From the IMG/VR virus record IMGVR_UViG_3300025828_000115, positions 1 through 30,407 of that record: a stretch of DNA of 30,407 nt; one strand, written 5' to 3'. The position numbers and the translations under genes were made by a program. Source of the stretch: a virus. Positions 12,318-20,591 of this stretch are shown piece by piece. The notes beneath the pieces are model-generated. The model ran no database searches, was not told the origin of the DNA, and was given only the letters and a program-made list of their open reading frames with translations. Position 1 is the stretch's first letter. Each line of letters begins with the position of its first letter.

Positions 12318-14729
12318 TTAAAAGTTACCGATTACTTCTTCAAAATCAACACCAGTCTTGGTGGCAACAAAGGTCAGACCAATGAAGTTAATTGATCTTG
12401 CGGGTTTGATAAAGATATCTGCCACAAACTCATTATTATCTATCACCGCAGCAGTGTTATTTGTTTCATCGCAAATAACAACATAATCTTGAATACCTCT
12501 ATTTGACTGAACATCACGTAAGAATGGTTCAACAACATTTACAAAGTTTGTTCTTGTAATTTCATCGTTGAACTCAAAGAGTTGATCTTTCGCAGCAGCA
12601 GAAATAGCATTCTCAAGATAGATGAACAAGCGACGGACGTTAATGCGGTCAAATGCCGATGCCTTAGCAAGTCCAGTTTTATCTCCAAAGAGAACAATAC
12701 CTGCACCAGGAGAGAATACAACTGGGTTGATTCTATTTGAATACAGACGATCTCTTTGTGCTTTTGTTGGATTGTACGCAAGTTTTACCGCGTTTAAGAT
12801 AGAACCTCTTGATGTTCCTGCTGGAGAATACCAAGGGAAGTTATTAATATCAGTACGAGCACAAATACCTGCAATATCTCCATTTAGCGGAACATATCTG
12901 AAAGTATTTGAGAAGCGATCATACATGTACTTATAACCACTATCAAATATCGCATAAGAAGATGAAGACACGGAAGCATAGAATTCAATTAATTTATTAG
13001 TAATATCTGATGCACTATAAACTGTTGTATCACCTTGTGTTGTGGTGTCGCTCATGATAGAATCTCTACTTGGAGATACAAAAGCAACAGCATCCTTTCT
13101 CAGTTCAGCGACAGAAATAACTTTATTTGCAAGTGCCTGAGTATCTACCTTAGCCTTGGAGGCAGATCCCATAAGCAAGAAGTCTGCTTTATAGTTATCT
13201 GTAGACTCAAACAAGTCATAACCATCGGAAAGTTCTCCAATACTTGCTGTCAGAGCACCAGATTTAGTTAAGTCAGTTTTTCCTCCATAATTTGTTCCTC
13301 CTGTTAGGTCATCAGTTGAAGAACCTGCAGCATTAAAAATAGTACCTTCTGCATCTCTATCCCAACCACCATTCGAGACAAGTGCAAAATTAGAACTATA
13401 ACCTGTCTCTACAGTGTTTGCGGGAGAACCTAAACCAAAGACATATTCTGAGTTATTTGCAAGAAAACTTCTCCAGTAAGATGGACTTCCTACAGAGAAC
13501 TCTGCATCTTTTGCCTTCGAAAGACTTAAATGCTTCTCAAGAATAGTTCCTGCATTTCCACTGATAGTTCCAAGAGAGTCAATAACAACAACGTGAACTT
13601 CATCAAATCTTGAATTTCTTGCTGCTGCATAGGCAGAAGTTCCAGGTCTTGGTGCAAGAGTATTCCAATTAACACTTGATGTGGTGGTTAAACCAACTGT
13701 TTGTTGATCGAACCAATCTTGTCTTGCGGTGTAAGAAGTAGAACCATAAGAAGTTATTTCATTATTTTTAGTAATTGAAACGTCTCCCGATCCAGCAAAT
13801 GCATAAACTCCGGATGGTTGATAATCTACGTCCGTTACAGTTCCTGCTGAGGATACATGAGAAAGAACTTTTACGCCTACAGAAGATGCGCCAATTTCAG
13901 TAATAATACCCTTTAAGTGACCATCAAGAGTGCTAGTTGTACCAGGACCAGGAAGAGTGGAAGATATTGCCTGTGTGACTCCATATCCAACAACCAGTGG
14001 ATCGCTGACTACTGAGTTGGAACCGAAGTCAAACGTAGTAGTAATATCAACAGAAGATAGTGATGCAGTTGAAATACCAACTACATCTCCCACTGCAATT
14101 GAAGTAACTGTAGTGCCTGCAGCAACAACTCCAGCAACATCACATCTTACAATTTGCCCCAATGTTACCGATGCGGTCGAAATGCCGATTGTTGTAGCAC
14201 TGCCAACTAAAGTACCACTTCTGTTAGAGATAGCAGCAACAAAGTTAACAACTCCAGATGTATTAATTCCTGTCAGAATTTGATCTGCTTTTGAGTCAAT
14301 AATTGCAACTCTTGCCCCGTTTGCCCAAGTACCGGGGTTTCTGGCAGCAAAAACAACATTACTTAAAGTATTTTCATCATACCCTAAAGAATTGTAGTTG
14401 TCTAAACTATCAATCTTAACGCTTGATGCAGTTCCTATAAAAGCATTTTTTAATTGGGAGTCGTTTGCTCTTACAACTCTAAGTGATCCGCCATAAGAGA
14501 GATAAGAAGAAGCAACTAACCAGTTCTCATAGTGCTTATCTGTGGCATATGGTTGCCCAAAATTCTTAAGTAAACCATTCTCGTTCTCTACCAGTATTGG
14601 TACGTCTACTGGTCCCTTTGCAAAAGGTGCTACAATAGCTCCGATTCTAGCTGAAGAAGGAGTAACTCTTCCAATAGTTAAATCAACTTCCTTTACTACA
14701 ATCCCAGGAGATGCTAAATTTAATGGCAT
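12318..14729 (-). CDS. 18: Tail sheath protein gp18
   Basis: The 803-aa protein (T4 gp18: 659 aa) builds the contractile sheath. The N-terminal segment SPGIVVKEVDLTIGRVTPSSARIGAIVAPFAKGPVDVPILVEN and the C-terminal domain (RINVRRLFIYLENAISAAAKDQLFEFNDEITRTNFVNVVEPFLRDVQSNRGIQDYVVICDETNN) are typical of contractile sheath proteins; the latter forms the conserved core. YNPTKAQRDRLYSNRINPVV and GIVLFGDKT are also characteristic. Residues about 150-275 are Gly/Ser/Thr/Val-rich (VGISTAS occurs twice in similar form) and explain much of the extra length; such surface insertions vary among marine phages. A late-type element lies 37 bases upstream and GAGG 10 bases before the ATG. Confidence 0.96.
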   Translation of the reverse strand: MPLNLASPGIVVKEVDLTIGRVTPSSARIGAIVAPFAKGPVDVPILVENENGLLKNFGQPYATDKHYENWLVASSYLSYGGSLRVVRANDSQLKNAFIGTASSVKIDSLDNYNSLGYDENTLSNVVFAARNPGTWANGARVAIIDSKADQILTGINTSGVVNFVAAISNRSGTLVGSATTIGISTASVTLGQIVRCDVAGVVAAGTTVTSIAVGDVVGISTASLSSVDITTTFDFGSNSVVSDPLVVGYGVTQAISSTLPGPGTTSTLDGHLKGIITEIGASSVGVKVLSHVSSAGTVTDVDYQPSGVYAFAGSGDVSITKNNEITSYGSTSYTARQDWFDQQTVGLTTTSSVNWNTLAPRPGTSAYAAARNSRFDEVHVVVIDSLGTISGNAGTILEKHLSLSKAKDAEFSVGSPSYWRSFLANNSEYVFGLGSPANTVETGYSSNFALVSNGGWDRDAEGTIFNAAGSSTDDLTGGTNYGGKTDLTKSGALTASIGELSDGYDLFESTDNYKADFLLMGSASKAKVDTQALANKVISVAELRKDAVAFVSPSRDSIMSDTTTQGDTTVYSASDITNKLIEFYASVSSSSYAIFDSGYKYMYDRFSNTFRYVPLNGDIAGICARTDINNFPWYSPAGTSRGSILNAVKLAYNPTKAQRDRLYSNRINPVVFSPGAGIVLFGDKTGLAKASAFDRINVRRLFIYLENAISAAAKDQLFEFNDEITRTNFVNVVEPFLRDVQSNRGIQDYVVICDETNNTAAVIDNNEFVADIFIKPARSINFIGLTFVATKTGVDFEEVIGNF

Positions 14730-14765
14730 CTTGATTACCCTCGCAATCCAAATTTGTTCTAATAA

Positions 14766-14773
14766 TATTTATT
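14766..14773 (-). promoter_or_regulatory. Putative late promoter (AATAAATA) before gp18
   Basis: The minus strand reads AATAAATA, one mismatch from the T4 late element, in the 85-base gap between the zinc-ribbon gene and gp18, 37 bases before the gp18 ATG. The rest of this gap shows no convincing terminator hairpin. Confidence 0.55.
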
Positions 14774-14814
14774 GATTTGTCTTTTTTCAATGGGGAAACG
14801 ATGCGTGAACAATA

Positions 14815-15045
14815 CTACCAGTCAGGATATTCCCATTCACATCTACATGGAACTCTTTTTCTTGTTTGTTGTATTCTTTTTATTGTACATTCTTTACATT
14901 CGTACGAATATGATGACATTGCAGATGCTCTATCTTTTTTAGTTCTATAAAAACCATCTATTAAATTTTTTGTAAATCCACAAGATCTACACTTTCTTTC
15001 ATTGAGTAATAAATGTCCTAATTTAATTTGATCATCAAAATCCAT
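14815..15045 (-). CDS. Zinc-ribbon-like small protein between gp17 and gp18 (76 aa)
   Basis: The chosen start at 15045 gives MDFDDQIKLGHLLLNERKCRSC and overlaps the gp17 stop as TAATG; an ATG at 15060 in the same frame lies inside gp17 and is less likely. Two CxxC knuckles, CRSC and CKEC, about 30 residues apart, suggest a zinc-binding ribbon, and a further CRC motif lies near the C-terminus. The stretch YSYECKECTIKRIQQTRK resembles the zinc-binding part of small phage proteins and of some HNH endonucleases, but no H-N-H residues are present. Nucleic-acid binding is likely and the function unknown; a regulatory role or a relic of a homing endonuclease are both possible. Confidence 0.8.
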   Translation of the reverse strand: MDFDDQIKLGHLLLNERKCRSCGFTKNLIDGFYRTKKDRASAMSSYSYECKECTIKRIQQTRKRVPCRCEWEYPDW

Positions 15046-16691
15046 TAATGATATTCCCACATGTAACTTTTATCCCCATATTCGTCAGTAAACCATCTAT
15101 CTCCCTCACTATCAGTAAATCCTCCTGGATCACTTAATCCATCGGAAACAAATCCAAATGGAGCCATATCTTGTTCTATCTGATTTTTTTGCTCCTCATA
15201 GATTCTTTTTCTGACATCATTATCAGTCATCTCCTTAAAATAGTCTTGTGCGACTAACCAAGAAAAAATAACTAAGCACATTGCAAGGTCATCATTACAA
15301 CCTTCTTCCGCCTCAAACGAATTATGTTTTTGAGAGAAAGTTGTTAATTCGCTAATAATTTCATAATCAACAGTCAGCAACTTATCATCTTCTAAAAATG
15401 TTTTGAGATTAGAACATCCCAACTTTTTAACTGCGGATGTCATACGAACACCAAGTTGAGATTTCTTACCGCTAAATCCTGTACCAACAATTTGACCAGC
15501 ACGACCTCTCATTGATGCCATAAGAAGATTGTCATATTCCAAATCATAATGAAGAATATTTGCTACCTGATCACCAATATCATTTACTTCTATTAGTAAC
15601 CAAGCGTCATTATACGCTTTTCCAACTTCTTGAATAATGTTGGGAAAGAGCATTGGTTTGATTTCATTATTCCGATATTTTGCGACGACTTTGTACGGGA
15701 ATTGTGTGATATCAAACACGATAAAAGCAGAATAGTCGTTCCCCAAACCCCGAGCAACATCAACAGTAATGAGATAGTTATTTTCTGGTTTTGCATTTTC
15801 ATAAATGTCAAGTCCTGCATTTCTTTTTATAGGATTTTCATAAACAAGATTTTTGAGTTTAGTTGGATTAATAAGAGTATTGGTTGATCCTAAAAATTCG
15901 CATTCAAACTCAACTTTGAACTGTGCTTCTGAGGTATTGGCAATCGTTTGCTCTTTCCAAGCTTGATCTCTGCCAGGAACTTCTGACCAGTGAACATCCG
16001 TTGGTACATATTCATTCTTACCCCTTTCCGCATCATGCCACATGCGGTAGAAGTGGTTCATACCGCGAGGAGTAGAAACGATAATTACCTTTGTGCTCTG
16101 TCCAGAAGAAATAGTAGGATAAACAGAGGCAAAGAAGTCATCAGCAATGTGATTCGGGATGAAAGCGAACTCGTCAAGAAAGATGACATTATAGGATCCG
16201 CCTCGGACAGCAGATGAAGAAGTAGAGTTAGACGAAATTTTGGACCCATTTTCTAATTCCAGACTACCTTTGTTCCATGATATAATACCCTGCTGCATCC
16301 ACTTCGGCAAGTTCTCATAAGCAAGTTGTAATCTTCCAAGAAGATCACGGGCAGTTGATGCCTTGTTTGCTAGGATGGCGATGTTAACATTATCGTTAAA
16401 AACAGCATAGTGTAAAAGATATGATACACAAGTAGTAGACTTACCAGTCTGACGTGGCATCTTACAGATATTAAACCTATTATCATGGAAATTTTGAATT
16501 AGTTTTTCCTGAAATGGGTACATATCAAAAGGAACAAGTCCTTCATCAAGAGAAACAATTTTTATATACTTCCTTGCAAAATATACCGGGTCTTGTTTAC
16601 ATTTGAGGAACTCAATAACATTCTCTTCTGTAAATTCAATCGCAGTATTTGCTTTCTTAAGGTTTGGGTTACCTAAATAAACTTCACTCAT
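15045..16691 (-). CDS. 17: Terminase large subunit gp17
   Basis: The 548-aa protein (T4 gp17: 610 aa) is the packaging motor ATPase and headful nuclease. Walker A PRQTGKST is at 79-86, Walker B VIFLDE at 169-174 and the coupling motif STPRG at 206-210. The RNase H-like nuclease domain shows D311 in YLITVDVARGLGNDYSAFIVFD and E368 in LLIEVNDIG; their spacing of 57 equals that of T4 D401 and E458. CNDDLAMCL near 465-472 supplies the third acidic residue. The start is preceded by a good AAGGAGT ribosome-binding site. Small subunit gp16 lies about 3.5 kb upstream, separated by three structural-type genes. Confidence 0.97.
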   Translation of the reverse strand: MSEVYLGNPNLKKANTAIEFTEENVIEFLKCKQDPVYFARKYIKIVSLDEGLVPFDMYPFQEKLIQNFHDNRFNICKMPRQTGKSTTCVSYLLHYAVFNDNVNIAILANKASTARDLLGRLQLAYENLPKWMQQGIISWNKGSLELENGSKISSNSTSSSAVRGGSYNVIFLDEFAFIPNHIADDFFASVYPTISSGQSTKVIIVSTPRGMNHFYRMWHDAERGKNEYVPTDVHWSEVPGRDQAWKEQTIANTSEAQFKVEFECEFLGSTNTLINPTKLKNLVYENPIKRNAGLDIYENAKPENNYLITVDVARGLGNDYSAFIVFDITQFPYKVVAKYRNNEIKPMLFPNIIQEVGKAYNDAWLLIEVNDIGDQVANILHYDLEYDNLLMASMRGRAGQIVGTGFSGKKSQLGVRMTSAVKKLGCSNLKTFLEDDKLLTVDYEIISELTTFSQKHNSFEAEEGCNDDLAMCLVIFSWLVAQDYFKEMTDNDVRKRIYEEQKNQIEQDMAPFGFVSDGLSDPGGFTDSEGDRWFTDEYGDKSYMWEYH

Positions 16692-16696
16692 AACGA

Positions 16697-16703
16697 AACT
16701 CCT
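16697..16703 (-). promoter_or_regulatory. Strong ribosome-binding site for gp17
   Basis: AAGGAGT lies about five bases upstream of the gp17 ATG in the 15-base gap after the 528-aa gene. It fits the anti-Shine-Dalgarno sequence well and supports the start at 16691 for a gene not coupled by overlap. Confidence 0.6.
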
Positions 16704-16706
16704 TTT

Positions 16707-18293
16707 TTAGTCTTCTACATAAATGAACGACACACTGGCATTGGTGATATTACTTGAAGATGCAATAACTGCTGATATACAGTCTCCTGGTGGAACATCA
16801 ATACCAATAGCAGTTAAATCAACATTAATAGTGTCACCATTAGAAACATGAAATGCTGCAATTGCTGGTGTTGATTGTGGTGCTAATGAAAACTGCCCAG
16901 CACTATCTTGAGTAGCATACAAAGATGCATTGAAGTTTGTTTGTGTTGTAAGTCTCAAATAATTTGTAAATTTTGCATTAAAATACAAGTAAATGATTGC
17001 TGGATCCTGAGTTGTATTCACAGAAGCAGTCAATCTTTGTGGAATCAAATCTCTGGTATTAATTTTTCCTTGATAGATAATTTTATTTTTGAGAGTAAGT
17101 AAATGATATAAAGTTCCAGGTGTATTCATACCACTGTTTCTGGTTGCAGTCACAGAATAAGGAAGTCTGGTATTTGTTACCAAACCTTCAATAGCACCAA
17201 GGAATGAAGATCCAGTGCAAGTTACAACACCACTTGCAGGAGCTCCCAAGTTTGCTGCAACATATCCAATCTTCATAGATGGATTATCTAAATGAGGAGA
17301 TTCATTTCTATTTGTGTAATGTTCATGGTGGAAGAACATCATATCCCCATTAGTGGGGTTCTCAATAGCATAACGGATCTCACCAGCACCCAACCAACGG
17401 AAGTTGATTTGATACACATTTAGTTTTGATGGATCAATAGTAACACCAGAGTATCCAGTTCCATCCAGTTTGTCTAAGTTAAAATCATCTTGGAATGTCC
17501 AGTTTTCTGTCTGTGTTACTCCAGTTTGTTTTTTTGTATTGGTAAATGTTATACCTGCAGTACTGGTTGCATTAAATGTACCAGATTGAGCACCAAGAGA
17601 TGTTGCTAAGAATGAAATCTTTGCCTGATCATATTCTAGGAGATATAAAGCATTAAAAAGTGCCTGATCTTGCAATCCTTCTGCAAGTAATGCAATGTTT
17701 GCGGCAATACTTCCACCACCTAAAGTTACCGCAGTAAAACTAGTGCCGTTGAGAGTAACTGTTACATCCCCATCTGCCAGTGTAGTGAAGGCAAACTCTT
17801 GTATATTTGCTTTACCTCCACTGGCACGAAGGACGCCAAACTGTCCATTGGTATGTGCATAACCGATTTGAAGGGCATTTTCTTGATTGAATAAACCTAC
17901 TCTTTGAGTAAATCCTACTGGGTTAGAAGAAAATGCGGCAGTAAATCTTGCAACTGCACCCTGCCCAGGACGATATCTCAAAAAGTTTGTGGTTCTAATA
18001 ACACCATAAGAATTAGCATCTGTTCCTGCACTAACTTTAAATTTAAAATCTCCATTTGTTGCAATACCACTATTGCTAAATGTAAATGTCTCAAACTCTC
18101 TTGGATCTAATCCATAGACAGCATCACCCTGAATCTTTGGTGTGATGGGAACTGCAATATTCTCACCAAATGCAGATTCGCCACAAGCACTTGGAGTAAT
18201 GATTTGACCATATTCGTCACACCGCATGTAAACTTCATGTAGTGTTCTTTCTTGGTTTAGAAAGTCCTGTGTGTTCTTATTCCACTGAGCCAT
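16707..18293 (-). CDS. Virion structural protein of unknown role (528 aa)
   Basis: This is a beta-rich, Gly/Ser/Thr/Asn-rich 528-aa protein. The N-terminal 30 residues (WNKNTQDFLNQERTLHEVYMRCDEYG) look helical. Then comes RTTNFLRYRPGQGAVARFTAAF, followed by GFTQRVGLFNQENALQIGY and FGVLRASGG, a pattern I associate with virion proteins of unknown function in cyanophages and some algal viruses and which may form a lectin-like sandwich. A middle segment, NVYQINFRWLGAGEIRYAIENP with FFHHEHYTNRNESPHL, is also typical of these proteins. The start overlaps the stop of the 101-aa gene as TAATG. A capsid decoration or fibre role is inference from composition and placement among packaging genes. Confidence 0.85.
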   Translation of the reverse strand: MAQWNKNTQDFLNQERTLHEVYMRCDEYGQIITPSACGESAFGENIAVPITPKIQGDAVYGLDPREFETFTFSNSGIATNGDFKFKVSAGTDANSYGVIRTTNFLRYRPGQGAVARFTAAFSSNPVGFTQRVGLFNQENALQIGYAHTNGQFGVLRASGGKANIQEFAFTTLADGDVTVTLNGTSFTAVTLGGGSIAANIALLAEGLQDQALFNALYLLEYDQAKISFLATSLGAQSGTFNATSTAGITFTNTKKQTGVTQTENWTFQDDFNLDKLDGTGYSGVTIDPSKLNVYQINFRWLGAGEIRYAIENPTNGDMMFFHHEHYTNRNESPHLDNPSMKIGYVAANLGAPASGVVTCTGSSFLGAIEGLVTNTRLPYSVTATRNSGMNTPGTLYHLLTLKNKIIYQGKINTRDLIPQRLTASVNTTQDPAIIYLYFNAKFTNYLRLTTQTNFNASLYATQDSAGQFSLAPQSTPAIAAFHVSNGDTINVDLTAIGIDVPPGDCISAVIASSSNITNASVSFIYVED

Positions 18294-18598
18294 TAGTCAC
18301 TCCAAGTTAATCTTTCTGGTTGATATCTTTGTGCGTTTTTAATTTTTGAAGGAGAATTTCCTGGATAAATTTGATGAACCATTGCTCCAGGATATTCTCC
18401 TTGAATCTGCTCTGCCAATTCATTCTTGGAAAGCATTTTACCTTCTACTTCAAGACGATATAACTTACCTTCCCAGACAACATCGGCAAAGAACGACTCT
18501 TGTGCCTGTTCTGGTTGAGAACCTCCTACATTGAGAGTTCCATTGAAATCACCATTAATGGTGATGCTTTCTGAGAGAAATTGTTGAAAACTTTTCAT
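18293..18598 (-). CDS. Small protein with T4-like capsid-targeting leader; candidate internal head protein (101 aa)
   Basis: The 101-aa protein begins MKSFQQFLSES, very similar to the leader of T4 internal proteins (MKTYQEFIAEA in IPIII, from memory) that directs them into the prohead core and is removed by gp21 after L/I-x-E. Here LSE ends at residue 10, leaving a mature protein of 91 residues. The rest has no recognised domain: an acidic linker, then strands DVVWEGKLYRLEVEGKML and a short helix NELAEQIQGEYPG. The gene stop overlaps the next start as TAATG. It starts three bases after the 517-aa gene. By analogy the product would be packaged and ejected with DNA; the alternative is a structural partner of the 528-aa protein. 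Confidence 0.82.
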   Translation of the reverse strand: MKSFQQFLSESITINGDFNGTLNVGGSQPEQAQESFFADVVWEGKLYRLEVEGKMLSKNELAEQIQGEYPGAMVHQIYPGNSPSKIKNAQRYQPERLTWSD

Positions 18599-18601
18599 TG
18601 A

Positions 18602-20155
18602 TCAGCACTTCCAGCGACGACGGGCTTTACAAACAGGTTTATCGGGGGTTTTAGAGCAATCAATGTTATGCATGTCTTGCTGCCCCTTAGAGCGAGCACA
18701 GAAAGACTTTCTACGCTTCGCATCCTTACTACCTGGCTTTGGATCACCAGTTACGGCAGTCTTGAGTTTAGAACCTGGATTCTCACGACGATATGCTTTG
18801 ACTGCAGCAGGACTCATACCATCAGTTTTATCAGACTTATTTACTTTCTGCCAATCTTCTTTGACTTGTTTATGGCAAGATTTACCACAGGTCATACAAG
18901 GATCTTTCCCACACTTGCAATTGCAATGAGACTCTGCAATTTGAGATCTCCAATCAGAAAACTGCTCTTTCTTGACCTTTACTTTTTTAGAGTCTCCAGT
19001 CCTAAACTTTCCATATGGAGTTGGAAGTTGTTCACCATATTCTCCCGTCTTCTTCTCAACTTTATCCTGCGCATCTACATCGCCATCGACATCATAATCA
19101 ATTCTTTTAACTGCTTTTTTGACAAGTTTTTTTATATCTCCTGAAGGTATCTCAATTTCTGATGAATTTTCAAAAACACTTGTGATTTTTGGATCTTTGT
19201 TAGAAACCCATTCACCTTGAGCATTTTTCCAACGCATTTCTCCACGTCTTAATCTTGGTTTTTTTTGAGTTTCTTCTCTTCTTCTTTTGTTTCTTGTTAT
19301 TGCTTCACTATCTCTAACTCCACTGACAGTGCGACCTTCACCAATTTCTTCTGGTTTGATAAGATCAATGAACTCATATTCAGTTGCCTTAAAATCATCT
19401 CTCCAATTAGAAAATTCCACTGATTCTGTCTTATTTCCCCAGTTAGCAGCACCAACTTTACGGCACTTAACCAGAGCACCTGAGGCATACGCACTTGGCC
19501 AGACAGAATAACGAGACTTGACCTTGTTATAGCAGGCATCTTTCTTGCCGCTACCTTTACCTGGTTTATCTTTTACTTCTTGGATGTTCATTTCTTCAGT
19601 TTTTACGTTAGTTGGTTTGGCAGCACCAGATTTTTCTGGTTGATTTGGATCTTGACGATTTTTTCTTCTTCTTGCAGATTCCTCTTCTTCGGCACTCAAA
19701 TTTGCTGCCATTTTAGAACTTCCACACTTTGGCGTTGAAGTTTGACCTGGTTGACGAGCACAAGGTTTACCTGCCCATTTGCCACCAAGTTGAACCCATC
19801 CTTTTTTGCCATCTGAAGACTTGGATTTACCAAACCAATCGTGAAGACCTTGATCTCCGGATTTTGTTTCTTCATTAGTCACATAATCTGCTGCAGTATC
19901 AATATAATCTGCTGCTTTGGTAATTTTGGATTGAACCCATGCTTGCAAATCCCCCTCACCTTTCTTTCCCATCTTCTTTTGAAGACGCTTTACGGCATTG
20001 GTCACGGTCTTTAATTCTGACCGTGCCATGGAGTATTCGTGATCTTTCTTTTCTTCACTCATTTTCTTTTTGCGACCCTGGCAGTGAGCACGTTGACTGA
20101 AACCTTTTGGGTTGTTGCAATCAATTGATTTTTTATATTTTTCTGACCAACCCAT
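18602..20155 (-). CDS. Cys/Lys-rich mosaic protein with DUF6321-like C-terminus (517 aa)
   Basis: This strongly basic 517-aa protein has several short conserved modules. Residues 1-30 carry CNNPKGFSQRAHCQGRKKK. Residues 103-148 (GLHDWFGKSKSSDGKKGWVQLGGKWAGKPCARQ) resemble DUF5872-type modules. Residues 205-240 read KKDACYNKVKSRYSVWPSAYASGALVKCRKVG. Residues 353-363 (DYDVDGDVDAQD) look like an EF-hand or dockerin-type calcium loop. Residues 409-428 form a dense Cys cluster (CNCKCGKDPCMTC). The C-terminus, MSPAAVKAYRRENPGSKLKTAV then RRKSFCARSKGQ, resembles DUF6321. Two FSxWR motifs (248-252, 399-403) precede the last modules. Related modules occur in cyanophages and large eukaryotic viruses without known function. 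A packaged DNA-binding protein fits charge and context, but this is inference. Confidence 0.85.
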   Translation of the reverse strand: MGWSEKYKKSIDCNNPKGFSQRAHCQGRKKKMSEEKKDHEYSMARSELKTVTNAVKRLQKKMGKKGEGDLQAWVQSKITKAADYIDTAADYVTNEETKSGDQGLHDWFGKSKSSDGKKGWVQLGGKWAGKPCARQPGQTSTPKCGSSKMAANLSAEEEESARRRKNRQDPNQPEKSGAAKPTNVKTEEMNIQEVKDKPGKGSGKKDACYNKVKSRYSVWPSAYASGALVKCRKVGAANWGNKTESVEFSNWRDDFKATEYEFIDLIKPEEIGEGRTVSGVRDSEAITRNKRRREETQKKPRLRRGEMRWKNAQGEWVSNKDPKITSVFENSSEIEIPSGDIKKLVKKAVKRIDYDVDGDVDAQDKVEKKTGEYGEQLPTPYGKFRTGDSKKVKVKKEQFSDWRSQIAESHCNCKCGKDPCMTCGKSCHKQVKEDWQKVNKSDKTDGMSPAAVKAYRRENPGSKLKTAVTGDPKPGSKDAKRRKSFCARSKGQQDMHNIDCSKTPDKPVCKARRRWKC

Positions 20156-20163
20156 TAGAAAAA

Positions 20164-20580
20164 TTACTCTTTATTATTTAGGAATCCCTGCTTAAGCATT
20201 TTTTGAAGTTCAGAAGTTGATCCAACAAACACTGCATTATTAGTTACATTATTGGTAGTCTTGACAGTATCCTCTTCAACATCTTTAAGTTTCTTTTGAA
20301 GATCTATGAGTTTATCAGTAGTATCAGCAACACTCTTAATTAACTGTCCAGCAACCTCATATGCCCTTGGGCTTGCTCCTTCCCCTGCGAGTTCCATAAT
20401 GCCATTAATTGCCTCTTGACCCTTCTCTATGAGCGAATAGAGGTTGGCTCTAGTGTATTCATAATCTTTTTGCACATCATTACTATTAGTCTTAGCAATC
20501 TCTATTTCTTTCGCGGTAGTTTCTATAATACTACTTTGAGTATTCAATGCCTTATCAAGACCATCATAACTGCTATTCAT
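20164..20580 (-). CDS. 16: Terminase small subunit gp16
   Basis: The 138-aa, largely helical protein resembles T4 gp16 (164 aa), the ring-forming DNA-recognition subunit that starts packaging and stimulates gp17 ATPase. Similar features are a DVQKDYEYTRANLYSLIEKGQEAINGIMELA helix, then SPRAYEVAGQLIKSVADTTDKLIDLQKKLKDV (T4: [32 protein letters not shown], from memory), and the C-terminal NNAVFVGSTSELQKML (T4: NATVFMGSPTELMD). The N-terminus is shorter than in T4. It follows gp15 by 11 bases. A CTAAATA element overlaps its last codons and could serve the next gene. Confidence 0.9.
   Translation of the reverse strand: MNSSYDGLDKALNTQSSIIETTAKEIEIAKTNSNDVQKDYEYTRANLYSLIEKGQEAINGIMELAGEGASPRAYEVAGQLIKSVADTTDKLIDLQKKLKDVEEDTVKTTNNVTNNAVFVGSTSELQKMLKQGFLNNKE
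20175..20181 (-). promoter_or_regulatory. Possible late-type promoter (CTAAATA) before the 517-aa gene
   Basis: CTAAATA on the minus strand lies within the last codons of gp16, 20 bases before the 517-aa ATG. It resembles elements before gp20 and the gp3-like gene. It overlaps Leu-Asn-Asn codons and may be chance. Confidence 0.25.
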
Positions 20581-20591
20581 ATATCAGAACC

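Noticed and set aside
15045-15060. Upstream start for the zinc-ribbon gene (MGISLMDF...)
   Set aside because: It lies within gp17 coding sequence. The ATG at 15045 overlaps the gp17 stop as TAATG, the prevailing arrangement in this window.
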